DNA of 64,000 nt from Ramlibacter albus (GCF_014297445.1 NZ_JACORU010000001.1:558001-622000), one strand, 5' to 3'; numbered from the stretch's first letter, positions 8,082 to 18,053 are shown. Notes: a model not told the origin generated them from the sequence alone. A program made the numbers and translations.

Positions 8082-11000
8082 CTACGGCTTGTAGTGAAAT
8101 ATCCGCTCGACGCCTTCGGCGTTCTTTGCATGGAAGTGAGGGCACTTGTGGTGCTCGGGACCCGACAGGTCCGGGTGGCCGAACGGGTGCTCTACCACCG
8201 TCGCGCCATTCGGTGCTGCGAATCCGTAGGTCGGAGGATAGTACTTGCTCATGAACTCTGCATAGACCCGGTCGCCACGAGTCATGCCCTTCGGAATATT
8301 CAGGTTCCGCCAGCCGAGCGGTGCTGCACCCGCTCCATCGGCTGCAATGCCTGCCCACGCGTAGGCTTCCGCCATTGCCTGCTCTCGCGTATACGGCGAG
8401 TTGCAGTCCGGACAGTTCGTCGAATCAGGAGATGTTGAGGCTGCTTCGGCAGGTATCGGTGGTGCTTTCGAGTCCGGACGGCTTTGGCTTTGCGAATATG
8501 CGCTGCCAACGACAATCACCGCCACGCCCGTCGCGCACGCCGGACTCGAGACACACCAGGCAATAGCCGCACCCGGGTTCAGACCCGAAGGATCTGTATA
8601 AGCGAACGGACTTGCGTTTGCATATCCATAGACGTTGATCCCACCGGCTACGCCGATCGGATCGACTTGCGTGTAGCCACCGCGGACGAAGGGGTCGTAG
8701 GTCCGCCACCCGTTGTCAACGAGCCCCGATTCACGGTCGTACGTTTGTCCTGGGAAGCGGCCGTCAAATTCGACGGTCGCTTGAGTCCACTTCAACTGGC
8801 CGGGAAGGACGGTCTGCAGCACGCCTGCCGGCTTGTTTGCTCCGAAACCTGAGTAAGGCCATTGCCATACCGCCTGTTTGGCGTTGTCTGTTATCAGCCG
8901 AGGCGTGCCGAGGTGATCAGTATGGATCGCATAGAACTTCCCATTCCGGTACATCCCTACGAGAAGTGCACTGCCGTTCGTTGTGGGTAGCCAGATGTAC
9001 TCCGACGTGCCGCGACCGCTCGCCGAACCGTTGTCGTACTCACCGAGCATCACCCAGCTCGGAAGTTCACCGTCCGCGTACACGAAAGCTTGGCCGACGC
9101 TGGTCCTGGCGCCGTTGCTCTTCGCGAAGATCCATCCGAAGTTCTTGCGCAGCCAATTGACGAAGCTGTTGCCCAGCACGGTCTCGTTCGGAAGCGTCTG
9201 CGCGACTTCGGGTTCGCTCTTGAAGATTCGTCGCCCACGCCAGTCGTACAGGTAGCGGACTGCTGCGGCTTCGCCGTCCTTCATGATCTCGACGCGGGAG
9301 ATTCGGCCGGTGTCGTCGTAGATGAACTTGCGAAGCCCGTCGGAAGTCATCGACCCGTTGGGGTCGATGCCGTACGTGACCGTGCTGCTGGTGCTGGAGA
9401 GCGGCTGGCCATTCTGCGTGCGCGTGAGGGTCTGCGTGAAGCCGAGTAGACGGTTGCTACCGTCGTCGATCTTCAGTGCGGTGTTTGCCGACTGCACGAA
9501 GTTCGGTTGGTCGAAAGTGCCTTCGAGGTCCACATCGCTGCCTTGTGTCTCCAAGGCGGTGAGGCGGTTTGAGTTGGCATCGTAGGAGTAGACGCTCCTG
9601 GCGCCTTGGCGCTCGAGGCTCGTCAAGCGATTGCGGCGGTCGTAGCCTGCGGTCCACGTGACCGGTGCCTTGTACAACTCGGCGATCGTCGTTGTTCCGC
9701 TGACCACGGTGCGCGTGGCCCACAGGTCCTGAACGATTCCGGTGATGCGGCCCGCCGAATCCCACGTGTACCGGGAGAACTCCGAGGAGGTCATCCTGCC
9801 GTCGCTGTCGAAGGTGCGCGCAGCCGTGTCGCCATTGCTCCACGCCCAACTGCGCGGCTGGCCAAGCGCCGTGTGGGTGATGTTGCTCATGAAGGCGAAC
9901 GTGACCTTGTTCTTGCCCGGCTCGAGCACGTCGACGCCGGTGATGCGCCCGGCGGTTCTTCTGTAGACCACCTGCAACCCACTCGGGTACACGATCTTCG
10001 AGAGGTCGCCAGCGGAGTAGGAGTACCCGACGCGGAAGCGGCTGGGATTGGACGGGTTGTCGTTGACCGTGTTGTCGACGCCGGTCGGGCGGCTGTGCGG
10101 GTCGCGCGCATACGTGGCGGTGCCGCCCTTGTTCTCTGCTTTCGCCACCGCGCCAGCGGCGTCGTAGGCAAGCGTCGTCGTGCTGCCAGCGGAGAAGCGA
10201 ACGGCGGTTGCGCGGCCGAGCGCATCGCGGTCGATGCGAGTCGTCTGGTTCTTGGCGTCCGTGCTCTGCGTCACTTCGCCGTTGGCGTTGCGGGTGTACG
10301 TGATGCTGCCGATGTCGGGGCTCGTCTCGCGCATCACCTCGCCGAAGGCGTTCACCTCGTAGCCGGTGGCTACGTTCTTCGGGTCCACAACCTTCGTGAG
10401 CTGGTCCAGTGCGTTCCATGACTGGGTCGCCGTGGCGTTGTCGGCGAAGGTGGTGACCGTGGCTCGCCGCAGTGCATCGAGAGCTTGCGTGGTGGTCTGG
10501 TTCAACTGGTCGGTCTCCGAGACCTGCGACCCATTCGCGTCGTACCCAAGCTGCGTTGCCTGGCCGGCGGCGCCCTGCACCTGCGCGACCTGGTTGAGCG
10601 CGTTGATGACGCGGCTCGTCGCCTGCGCAATGCCACCGCTCGCGTCCTTTACCTCGCTTCGTACGGTATTGCCTGCGCGGTCGAGGGTGTACGTGACGAT
10701 GGCACCTTGGTTGTCGGCCGCGCCGATCAAGCGCTGCGCCGCATCGTACGAATACGTGACCAAGTAGCCGTTGTGGAGCGTCGCGCTGGAAAGCTGGCCG
10801 CTCGCCGTGTACGTGAAGCGCGTGGTCTCGCCGGCGCTTTCCTGTGCGATCACCTGGCCCACGAGGTCGTAGGAGTAGCGAGTGACGAGGCCGCTCGGCG
10901 CGGTCTGCGTGAGGACTCGGCCGGCTTCATCGAACGTCCACGTGGTCATTTGCCCCAGCGGATCGCGAAGGCTCGTTCGGTTCCCCTCGCTGTCGTAGCC

Positions 11001-13061
11001 CATGGTCCACAGCGCGCCTGCCGGCTCCGTGGCTGTGGCGGGAAGGTTGTTCACGCCGTAGGTCCAACGCCACGTGCGTGGCTCACCTCTGGCGGTGTCG
11101 GTTACGGTTTGCGTGAGCACGTTGCCCAGGCTGTCGTAACTCAGTTCGTTGATGCGGCCGGCTTCGGTGATCCGCACTGGCAGGCGCATCGTGGGGTGCC
11201 ACTCGGTTTGCGTGGTCTGAGCTTCTGGCCGACTCGCCGCACGCGTTTCAGACGTGGGTAATCGGCGCTGCGCGTCCCACGAGAAGAGCGTCGTCACACC
11301 GAGGTAGTCGGTCTCGCCGGTCACGAGGCCGTTTGCATCTAGCGTGCGCTGCGCGACGCCGCTGCCATCGCCACCGGGTGCACTCGACTGCGTGAGCGCA
11401 AGGCCGCTGGCTGCGCCGGTGAGGCGGGAGTACTGGAAAGTGCGCGTCGTACCCAACGGGTCCGTCACTGCGGTGGACTGGTTGCCATAGGCGACGCTGC
11501 GTCGAGCCGCACCACCGGCCAGCTCGCTCAGGACGGCCCTGCCAGTCTCGTCGTACAAGTAATTGCCCCAGCGCTGGCCGTTCTGGTCGATCAGCCCGGT
11601 CACGGCGTTCGGCCACCGCGCGTCTTCGTAGACGTAGCCGCGGCTCGTACCATTGGTGTAGCTGCTGCCTGCCAGGCGTGCGGCTGTATCGAAACGATAG
11701 GCGACCGCGGTGCCCGCGCCGCTGACTCGCACCAGCCGGCCCGCAGTGTCGCTCTCGAAGGCAATCGAGCGGCCGAAGGCGTTCGTGACGCGCGAGAGCA
11801 GGTTGCCGGAGTACGAGTACGTGTAGGCCCAGCCGTTGCGGCTGCGCGCGAGGAGCACACGGCCTGTGGCTTTGTCGAATTCGAAGACGGTCTCGTCCTC
11901 GGTGCGCTTGACCACGATGCGGTCCGCGGCTTCGGTCATCGTGTCGGCGTTGCCGTCGGCCTGCCACGTTGCCGGCCCGGTGGGTACGACCGTCGGTGCT
12001 GCGCAATCCACGCCAGCAGGGCAACTCCAGTTGGCACCAGAACCTGCCGGCACGGCTACATTGCGGAAGCGGCTCGAAGTACCGTCGCCGAAGAGCACCG
12101 TGCGCCACTCGGTGCCGAGGACGACACGGTGCGCATGGTTGTGGCTCCAGGATGCGCCGAGGCCCGCAGCAGGCGCTTCGTCCCACCGGCTTGCGAAATG
12201 CCGCGTGAGCATCAGCGGATGCGGCCGCGTGTCGCGAATGTCCGTCTCCGTCAGCAGCTTGGTGCCCGAAGTCAGCTCGATGGGCAGCGGCGTGCGGTGG
12301 CACATCTGCGCTTGCTTCGCGGGCCGTCCCAGCACCGTCATCTTCACCACCGCGCGATTGGCGCAGCCCTCGCAGGCGATGGACACCAGCGCCTCGCGTG
12401 TCGCCCCGACCAAATCCCACGTGGAGGAATACTTGATGCGTACCTCCCCATTCGCATCCGTGTACGGCGTGCCGTCGAACGTGAATCCGCCGAAGTTGCC
12501 CGTGTGCGGGTACAGCAGCACCATCACCCCCGCCTTCGGCGTCCCCTGCATCACCTTGGCCGTGAAGACCAACGGCCCGTCGCCGACCTTGATGGTCCTC
12601 CCACCATTCGACGCCACCGTGCGCGGCGTCGGCGTCGTGCAGGTCTTGCCGTCCTGCGTGAGGTACCCGTCGTCGCAAAAGCACTGCGGATACTGCCCCC
12701 AAGAGGTAAAGCTCAAGGTCGCATTGGCAGGACACGAGTAATCCCCGGGTTCGGGGTACAGCCCGCTCAGGGTCACCCGGTACCCATCCGTGTATTCGCA
12801 GTATTGGTTCCCGGACATCGCCACATAGATGCCCTGGAAGGTGCGCGTGCCGGTGTACTTGGTACACGCCGCCTCTTTCGTGCAACTGGCCGTGAACCGT
12901 TGCGAGGCGGCCCACCACGAGGCGGGGCACTTTGACAGGACTTCGACTTGCGCCGCGGCGTGCGCGGGCAGTGAAGGCAATCCGAAAAAAGCGGCTGCAA
13001 AGAGTGCAGGCGCGAAACGGCGAAGAAGCGCGCAGGCGCGCGCCAACAGCATGGTGGGCAT
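8082..13061 (-). CDS. Rhs/YD-repeat polymorphic toxin with Sec-type signal peptide
   Basis: A 1659-residue protein. Residues 1-36 look like a Sec signal peptide ending near LPAHA. A Cys-rich segment and an Ig-like region (FDGTPYTDANGEVRIKY) follow, then a DUF6531-type start (DTRPHPLMLTRHF, about 280-310) and more than a dozen YD repeats. The Rhs core ends with DHLGTPRLITD and YGYANASPFAYTDPSGL. The variable tip is about 165 residues (from 1495) with a CPDC pair and a histidine cluster HHKCPHFHAKN at 1637-1647, suggestive of a metal-dependent nuclease but not a family I can name. No PAAR domain is present, so export is probably not through a standard T6SS PAAR-Rhs route. GC is lower than in neighbouring genes. 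The ATG at 13061 has a good Shine-Dalgarno sequence inside a hairpin. Confidence 0.93.
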   Translation of the reverse strand: MPTMLLARACALLRRFAPALFAAAFFGLPSLPAHAAAQVEVLSKCPASWWAASQRFTASCTKEAACTKYTGTRTFQGIYVAMSGNQYCEYTDGYRVTLSGLYPEPGDYSCPANATLSFTSWGQYPQCFCDDGYLTQDGKTCTTPTPRTVASNGGRTIKVGDGPLVFTAKVMQGTPKAGVMVLLYPHTGNFGGFTFDGTPYTDANGEVRIKYSSTWDLVGATREALVSIACEGCANRAVVKMTVLGRPAKQAQMCHRTPLPIELTSGTKLLTETDIRDTRPHPLMLTRHFASRWDEAPAAGLGASWSHNHAHRVVLGTEWRTVLFGDGTSSRFRNVAVPAGSGANWSCPAGVDCAAPTVVPTGPATWQADGNADTMTEAADRIVVKRTEDETVFEFDKATGRVLLARSRNGWAYTYSYSGNLLSRVTNAFGRSIAFESDTAGRLVRVSGAGTAVAYRFDTAARLAGSSYTNGTSRGYVYEDARWPNAVTGLIDQNGQRWGNYLYDETGRAVLSELAGGAARRSVAYGNQSTAVTDPLGTTRTFQYSRLTGAASGLALTQSSAPGGDGSGVAQRTLDANGLVTGETDYLGVTTLFSWDAQRRLPTSETRAASRPEAQTTQTEWHPTMRLPVRITEAGRINELSYDSLGNVLTQTVTDTARGEPRTWRWTYGVNNLPATATEPAGALWTMGYDSEGNRTSLRDPLGQMTTWTFDEAGRVLTQTAPSGLVTRYSYDLVGQVIAQESAGETTRFTYTASGQLSSATLHNGYLVTYSYDAAQRLIGAADNQGAIVTYTLDRAGNTVRSEVKDASGGIAQATSRVINALNQVAQVQGAAGQATQLGYDANGSQVSETDQLNQTTTQALDALRRATVTTFADNATATQSWNALDQLTKVVDPKNVATGYEVNAFGEVMRETSPDIGSITYTRNANGEVTQSTDAKNQTTRIDRDALGRATAVRFSAGSTTTLAYDAAGAVAKAENKGGTATYARDPHSRPTGVDNTVNDNPSNPSRFRVGYSYSAGDLSKIVYPSGLQVVYRRTAGRITGVDVLEPGKNKVTFAFMSNITHTALGQPRSWAWSNGDTAARTFDSDGRMTSSEFSRYTWDSAGRITGIVQDLWATRTVVSGTTTIAELYKAPVTWTAGYDRRNRLTSLERQGARSVYSYDANSNRLTALETQGSDVDLEGTFDQPNFVQSANTALKIDDGSNRLLGFTQTLTRTQNGQPLSSTSSTVTYGIDPNGSMTSDGLRKFIYDDTGRISRVEIMKDGEAAAVRYLYDWRGRRIFKSEPEVAQTLPNETVLGNSFVNWLRKNFGWIFAKSNGARTSVGQAFVYADGELPSWVMLGEYDNGSASGRGTSEYIWLPTTNGSALLVGMYRNGKFYAIHTDHLGTPRLITDNAKQAVWQWPYSGFGANKPAGVLQTVLPGQLKWTQATVEFDGRFPGQTYDRESGLVDNGWRTYDPFVRGGYTQVDPIGVAGGINVYGYANASPFAYTDPSGLNPGAAIAWCVSSPACATGVAVIVVGSAYSQSQSRPDSKAPPIPAEAASTSPDSTNCPDCNSPYTREQAMAEAYAWAGIAADGAGAAPLGWRNLNIPKGMTRGDRVYAEFMSKYYPPTYGFAAPNGATVVEHPFGHPDLSGPEHHKCPHFHAKNAEGVERIFHYKP

Positions 13062-13064
13062 GAG

Positions 13065-13095
13065 TCCGCTCCCTGATTGACTGGGCCGGAGCGGA
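13065..13095 (-). promoter_or_regulatory. Hairpin covering the Rhs ribosome binding site
   Basis: A perfect 8-bp inverted repeat, TCCGCTCC (13065-13072) and GGAGCGGA (13088-13095), with a 15-base loop lies just before the Rhs start codon. On the minus strand the 3' arm contains GGGAG, the likely Shine-Dalgarno sequence, seven bases from the ATG at 13061. Folding would hide it. There is no T-run, so it is not a normal terminator for the upstream RND operon. A role in holding toxin translation low is inferred. Confidence 0.4.
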
Positions 13096-13123
13096 ATCTA
13101 TTGAGAACTGCCGAGCTTGAGAG

Positions 13124-16100
13124 CTATACGTTCGTTGGAGGTTGAGCGGCAACCGCTGCCATCTTCACCTGCCGCCACTCGCGCCACGCCAGGCGCTTCG
13201 CCGCCACCTTGTCCCGCATGATCTCGATGCTGTCGTAGAACGCCGGCACCACCAGCAGCGTGAGCAGCGTCGACGTGATCGTGCCGCCGATGATGGCGAT
13301 GGCCAGCGGCCGGTAGAAGTCGGCGCCTTCGCCGGTGGCCAGGGCCACGGGCAGCATGCCCGCGATCAGCGCGAAGGTCGTCATCAGGATCGGGCGCAGC
13401 CGCGCGCGGCCCGCCTCCATCAGCGCCTCCTCGCGGTCCATGCCCTGCGCCTCGCGCGCGCGGGCGGCATCGAGCAGCAGGATGGCGTTCTTGGCGACCA
13501 GCCCCATGAGCATGATCACGCCGATGAAGCTCATGAGGTTGAGCGTGTTGCGCGAGATCATCAGCGCGAGCACCACGCCCACCAGGCTCAAGGGCAGCGA
13601 CAGCATCACGGCCAGCGGCGCGGTGAACGAGCCGAACTGCACGACGAGGATCAGGTACATGAGGCCCACGCCCATGATCAGCGCCGTGAACATCGCGCCG
13701 AACACTTCCTTCTGGTCCTTGCCCGCGCCGGTGAGCTCCACGCCATAGCCTTGCGGGAAGTTCATCGACTTGGCCAGCTTCATCGCGTCGCCGATCACTT
13801 CGCCCGAGGCACGCCCCTGCACGTTGGCCGACACCGCGATCATCCGCCGCGTGGCGTAGTGCTGGATCTGCGCGGGCGCCTCGCCCAGCGAGATGCGCGC
13901 GATCTGGTTCAGCGGCACCACCATGCCCGTGTTGCCGACGGCCACGGGCAGGCGCTCCAGGTTCTCCGCATCGACGCGGTCGTTCTTGTGCAGGCGCACG
14001 GCGACGTCCCGTGCCTCGCCGGTGGGGTCGACCCAGTCGCCGACTTCCACGCCGGCAAACGCCACGCGCAAGGCCTGCGCCGCGTCGTTGACGGTGATGC
14101 CCAGCTGGTTCGCAAGGCCGCGATCCAGCTCCACCTTCAGTTCGTCCTTGGGCGCCTGTTCGGAGAGGCCCACGTCCACCGCGCCGGGCACGTTGCGCAG
14201 CTTCTCCATGTACTTGTTCGTGATCTCCAGCAGCGTGCGCGCGTCCTGCCCGTAGAACTGGATCTGCACCGGCTTGCGCGGGCCGTTGTTCAGGTCGTCG
14301 AGCACCACGTACTCGGCGCCCACGAGCAGCGCCACCTTCTCGCGCAAGGCAACCGCGACCTGCGCGGCACTGCGCTTGCGGGTGCGCGTGTTGCCGATGT
14401 CCACGTACACGCGCCCGCCGCCGGCATTGACCTGGCTGTTGGTGGCCCTGGTCTCCGGCAGCGTTCGCGCGAGTTCGGCGGCCTTTTCCACCTTGAGCTT
14501 CGCGTACTCGAGGCTCGCGGACGAAGGCGTGCGCACTTCCACGGCGATGGTGTTGCCGTCCTGCACCGGCAGGAAGCTGGAGCCGCCGAACTTCGTGTGC
14601 AGGCCGAGCGCCAGCACGAGGCTGCCCACGGCAGCGGCGGTCATCCACTTGCGGTGGTGCAGCGCCCACGCGATGAACTTGCCGTAGCGGTCGGCCTGGT
14701 GGTCGAACCAGGTGTTGAAGCGCTCCAGCGCCGCGCCCAGCTTCGAGCGCGGGCCCCGCTCGTGCGCCGGCGGGTCGCCCCAGTAGGCGGAGAGCATCGG
14801 GTCGAGCGTGAAGGAGATGAACAGGCTCACCAGCACCGAGCAGGCGACCGTCAGCGCAAAGGGCCGGAACCATTCGCCCGCGACGCCGGGCATGAAGGCC
14901 ACCGGAATGAAGATCGCCACGATGGAGAACGTGGTGGCGGCCACCGCGAGGCCGATTTCCGCCGTGCCCTTGCTCGCCGCCGTGATGCGGTCCGCGCCGC
15001 GTTCGAGGTGCCTCACGATGTTCTCGCGCACGACGATGGCGTCGTCGATCAGCACGCCGATGGCCAGCGACAGCCCCAGCAGCGTCATGATGTTCAGCGT
15101 GAAGCCGCACAGCCACACCGCGATGAAGGCGGTGATGGCCGACGTGGGCAGCGAAAGCGCCGTGATCAGCGTCGAGCGCCACGAGTTGAGGAAGACGTAG
15201 ACCACCGTGATGGTGAGCAGCGCACCGAGCACCAGCGCCTCGATCACGTTGTTGAGGTTGGCCTGCGCGTCCTTGCCGCCGTCGCGCACGATGGCCAGCT
15301 TCGTGCCCTGCGGCAGCGTCTCGTTGACCTCGTCCACCAGCTTGCGAACGCCCTGCGCCACCGACACCGTGCTCGCGTCTCGCGAGCGTGTGATGGAGAT
15401 GCTCACGTTCGGCTGCGCGTTGCGCAGGCTGAAGCTCTCGACGTCGGCAAAGCCGTCGACCGTTTCGGCCAGCTGCCCCAGGCGCACGATCTCGCTGCCG
15501 CGGCGGCGCACGATCACCTGCGAGAAATCCTGCGGCGACTCGATCCGGCCGACGAGGCGGATGCTCTGGTCCTTCAGCGGCCCGACGACGCGGCCCACCG
15601 GCGCGTTCGCGTTCTGGTTGCGCAGCGCGTCCACCACTTCGGCCACCGAGATGCCGTATTCGCGCAGGCGGTCGGAGCGCAGCAGCACCGACAGCTCGCG
15701 CTTGAGCGCGCCGGTGACCGTGACCACCGACACGCCGTCCACGCCGCGGAAGCGGTCGGCCAGCACGTCCTCGGCGAGGCGCGAGATCTGCGAATGCGTC
15801 TGCGCGGTGGACGACAGCGCCAGCTCCATCACCGGTTGCGCGCTCGGGTCGCGGCGGCGGATGACCGGCTCACGCATTTCGACGGGCAGCTTGTAGCGCA
15901 CCCCCGCGATCGCGTTGCGCACCTCCTCCGCCGCCTCGATCATGTTCTTGTTGAAGTTGAAGATCAGGACGATCTGCGCGTTGCTTTCCTTGGCCGTGGA
16001 CCGCAGCTCGTAGATGCCCGAGATGCCCTGCAGCGCGCGCTCGATGCGGTTGATGATCTCCCGCTCCACCGTCTCGGGCGAGGCGCCGGGGTAGAGGATG

Positions 16101-16243
16101 TTGACCGAGAGCACGGGCTGCTCGACGTCCGGGATCTCGTTGACGCGCAGTTTCTGCAGCGCGATGACGCCCAGCGCCATGAGCGTGAAGATGATCACGA
16201 TCGCCGCGAGGGGGCGGCGGATGGAGAAGTCCGAGAGGAACAC
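13124..16243 (-). CDS. Efflux RND transporter permease subunit (AcrB/MdtB family)
   Basis: A 1039-residue inner-membrane proton-driven efflux pump subunit of normal family length. It starts MFLSDFSIRRPLAAIVI, the standard first transmembrane helix, and shows NEIPDVEQPVLSV. The helix-4 segment carrying the conserved acidic pair is GVLIDDAIVV near residue 400, and a second helical block starts near 860. The large periplasmic porter and docking loops lie between. The start abuts the stop of the adaptor gene with no gap, so they form one operon. No outer-membrane channel gene is nearby, so it probably borrows a TolC-like protein. The substrate is unknown. Confidence 0.95.
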   Translation of the reverse strand: MFLSDFSIRRPLAAIVIIFTLMALGVIALQKLRVNEIPDVEQPVLSVNILYPGASPETVEREIINRIERALQGISGIYELRSTAKESNAQIVLIFNFNKNMIEAAEEVRNAIAGVRYKLPVEMREPVIRRRDPSAQPVMELALSSTAQTHSQISRLAEDVLADRFRGVDGVSVVTVTGALKRELSVLLRSDRLREYGISVAEVVDALRNQNANAPVGRVVGPLKDQSIRLVGRIESPQDFSQVIVRRRGSEIVRLGQLAETVDGFADVESFSLRNAQPNVSISITRSRDASTVSVAQGVRKLVDEVNETLPQGTKLAIVRDGGKDAQANLNNVIEALVLGALLTITVVYVFLNSWRSTLITALSLPTSAITAFIAVWLCGFTLNIMTLLGLSLAIGVLIDDAIVVRENIVRHLERGADRITAASKGTAEIGLAVAATTFSIVAIFIPVAFMPGVAGEWFRPFALTVACSVLVSLFISFTLDPMLSAYWGDPPAHERGPRSKLGAALERFNTWFDHQADRYGKFIAWALHHRKWMTAAAVGSLVLALGLHTKFGGSSFLPVQDGNTIAVEVRTPSSASLEYAKLKVEKAAELARTLPETRATNSQVNAGGGRVYVDIGNTRTRKRSAAQVAVALREKVALLVGAEYVVLDDLNNGPRKPVQIQFYGQDARTLLEITNKYMEKLRNVPGAVDVGLSEQAPKDELKVELDRGLANQLGITVNDAAQALRVAFAGVEVGDWVDPTGEARDVAVRLHKNDRVDAENLERLPVAVGNTGMVVPLNQIARISLGEAPAQIQHYATRRMIAVSANVQGRASGEVIGDAMKLAKSMNFPQGYGVELTGAGKDQKEVFGAMFTALIMGVGLMYLILVVQFGSFTAPLAVMLSLPLSLVGVVLALMISRNTLNLMSFIGVIMLMGLVAKNAILLLDAARAREAQGMDREEALMEAGRARLRPILMTTFALIAGMLPVALATGEGADFYRPLAIAIIGGTITSTLLTLLVVPAFYDSIEIMRDKVAAKRLAWREWRQVKMAAVAAQPPTNV

Positions 16244-17338
16244 TTACTTCTCCGAGACCGGCTGGCCGTCTTTGAGCGTGGCCACGGGATGGCGCAGGAC
16301 GCGGTCGCCGGCGGCGAGCCCGCCCGCCACGACGAAGTCGCCGCTGCGAGGGTCGCGCTGCCCGAGCGCGAGCGGGACCTTCTGCAGCTTGCCGCCGCCG
16401 ACGCGCCAGGCGGAGGTCTTGTCGCCTTCGCGGACCACCGACGAAGCGGGCAGCACGATCGCGCTGCCGTTGGACGCCGCGACGCGGCCTTCCGCGTAGA
16501 GCCCCGCCACGCGCGCAGGCGGCTCGTCGACATCCACGAGCACTTCCACCTGCCGTGTCATGGCGTTGGCCGAGGGCGCGACGCGTGCCACGGTGCCCGT
16601 GAACTCGCGCGCGGTGAAGCCGTTGACGCGGAACACCACCTTCTGGCCGCGCTGCACTGAAGCGATGGCGTCGGACGAAATGAGACCTTCGAAGCGCAGG
16701 CTCCCCGGGTCCATGACCTTCAGCAGTTCCTTGCCGACTTGCGCGGTGTCGCCCACCGACAGCTTGCGGTCGGCCACGACGCCGTCGAAGGGCGCGCGCA
16801 CTTCGGTGCGCTGCAGTTGCTGGCGGGCTTGCACCACGCGCGCCTTGGCCGAGGCCACTTCGCTGTGCGTCGTGTTGCGGCGGATCTCGGCGTCTTCCAG
16901 CGCCTGGGCGGAGGCCATGCCCGATTCGCGCAGCGTTTTCAGCCGGGTGAGCTGCCGCTCGGCCTGGTCGGCCGCGAGCTGGGCGGCGCGCTCCGACTCC
17001 TGCGCGGACATGAGGGCGTCCCGGATGGCGGTGTCGTCCAGGCGCACGAGCAGGTCGCCCTTGCGGACGGCGTCGCCGTTTTCCTTGAGCACGGCCGTCA
17101 CCACGGCGGAGACCTCGGCCCGCAGGTCGGCCCGTTTGGCCGGCTGGAGGCTGCCGGTGATGAGGGGCCCGGCCGTGGTGGCGCTGGCCTGGACGACCAG
17201 CACGTCCTCGGCCGAGAGGAGGACGGGCTGCGCCGCGATGGGGAGGGACGAGGAGGCGCTGGCCGCGCCCCCGCCACAGCCGGCCAGCCCCAGGGTCGCC
17301 AGGGCCGTCGCCAGCAGTAAAACGTGTGCTTTTAGCAT
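16244..17338 (-). CDS. Efflux RND transporter periplasmic adaptor subunit (lipoprotein)
   Basis: A 364-residue membrane fusion protein. The N-terminus is a lipoprotein signal with lipobox LAGC (Cys 21). A lipoyl-like half motif (RADLRAEVSAVVTAVLKENGDAV, about 53-75) precedes a helical hairpin (about 95-160), the second lipoyl half (RTEVRAPFDGVVADRKLSVGD), and beta-barrel and membrane-proximal domains. It couples the RND permease encoded immediately downstream to an outer-membrane channel. The ATG at 17338 is preceded by a 236-base intergenic region where the operon promoter must lie. No regulator gene adjoins. Confidence 0.94.
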   Translation of the reverse strand: MLKAHVLLLATALATLGLAGCGGGAASASSSLPIAAQPVLLSAEDVLVVQASATTAGPLITGSLQPAKRADLRAEVSAVVTAVLKENGDAVRKGDLLVRLDDTAIRDALMSAQESERAAQLAADQAERQLTRLKTLRESGMASAQALEDAEIRRNTTHSEVASAKARVVQARQQLQRTEVRAPFDGVVADRKLSVGDTAQVGKELLKVMDPGSLRFEGLISSDAIASVQRGQKVVFRVNGFTAREFTGTVARVAPSANAMTRQVEVLVDVDEPPARVAGLYAEGRVAASNGSAIVLPASSVVREGDKTSAWRVGGGKLQKVPLALGQRDPRSGDFVVAGGLAAGDRVLRHPVATLKDGQPVSEK

Positions 17339-17574
17339 CAGAAAAGTCTCCGGGCTCCGCCCTGCGAAATGCCGCCTTCGGGCGGCCGTGCGGCGGCATG
17401 GGACGCGATAGTACCGAGGGAGTTCCGCGCGCGCCCGCGCGGTGCGACGAACTGCGGGAAACCGGGGGCAAGCCGCCGGATTCCGGGACAGGCCGCATCC
17501 ACTGCTTTCGTATAGGAGCGGGCCGGACGGCGGCGTGGGCCGCTACACTCGCCCGCGCCAAGGAGGGAGGCACC

Positions 17575-17877
17575 ATGAGCCTGGGCCCGCTGTACTCGCA
17601 CCGTCAGCCGACGTTCGGCGAATCCGTCTTCAAGCTGCTGGGCCACGTGATCGGCGGGGCTGTGCTCTTTCTCGGGCTGGCCGCCGTTTCCTGGCTCATT
17701 GGGTGGGGCATCCACGCGCTGGATGCGATCCACCCGTTCAACCCATCCGTTTTCGCGCTGCTGCACGGTGTCGAGGTCGCCATCCTCTACCTGGACATCG
17801 GCTTGAGTGGTATCGTCTTGGTCGTCGGAGCGTTTCGCTTCATTCGAGAGATTGCCCAGCCGGGACTGACAGCATGA
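17575..17877 (+). CDS. Small integral membrane protein, 100 aa
   Basis: Starts at ATG 17575, eight bases after a strong AGGAGG (17561-17566). It has two clear transmembrane helices: about 22-46 (VIGGAVLFLGLAAVSWLIGW) and about 63-90 (LLHGVEVAILYLDIGLSGIV). The rest is short cytoplasmic or periplasmic tails. The family is unknown to me. The stop overlaps the start of a second tiny gene (ATGA), so the two are translationally coupled, and a terminator follows at 18028-18048. Confidence 0.75.
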   Translation: MSLGPLYSHRQPTFGESVFKLLGHVIGGAVLFLGLAAVSWLIGWGIHALDAIHPFNPSVFALLHGVEVAILYLDIGLSGIVLVVGAFRFIREIAQPGLTA

Positions 17878-18023
17878 AGACGTGGACCTACTTCCGGGAA
17901 GGCTTTGTCGGCTCGTTCGAACTGGCCGCCGCGATCGTGATGGCCGTTGTTCGTGTCGCGGCCGACTTTCTCAATGGCGGCGCCGGGCCGCGAGACCGGC
18001 ACCGGAGCGCATCGCATTCGTGA
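17874..18023 (+). CDS. Very small hydrophobic protein, 49 aa
   Basis: Starts with ATG overlapping the previous stop (ATGA at 17874-17877) and ends at the TGA 18021-18023, five bases before a strong terminator. The N-terminal half is hydrophobic (FELAAAIVMAVVRVAADF) and the C-terminus is basic and polar. The coupling and terminator position make it likely to be a real product of the 17575 operon. The function is unknown; a partner peptide of the upstream membrane protein is plausible. Confidence 0.55.
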   Translation: MKTWTYFREGFVGSFELAAAIVMAVVRVAADFLNGGAGPRDRHRSASHS

Positions 18024-18027
18024 ACGG

Positions 18028-18048
18028 GCCCGCTTCGGCGGGCTTTTT
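18028..18048 (+). terminator. Rho-independent terminator
   Basis: A perfect 6-bp GC stem, GCCCGC / GCGGGC, with a TTCG tetraloop is followed by five T residues (18044-18048). It ends the 17575-18023 operon and sits a few bases before the stop of the convergent hydrolase gene. Confidence 0.92.
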
Positions 18049-18053
18049 GTTTC

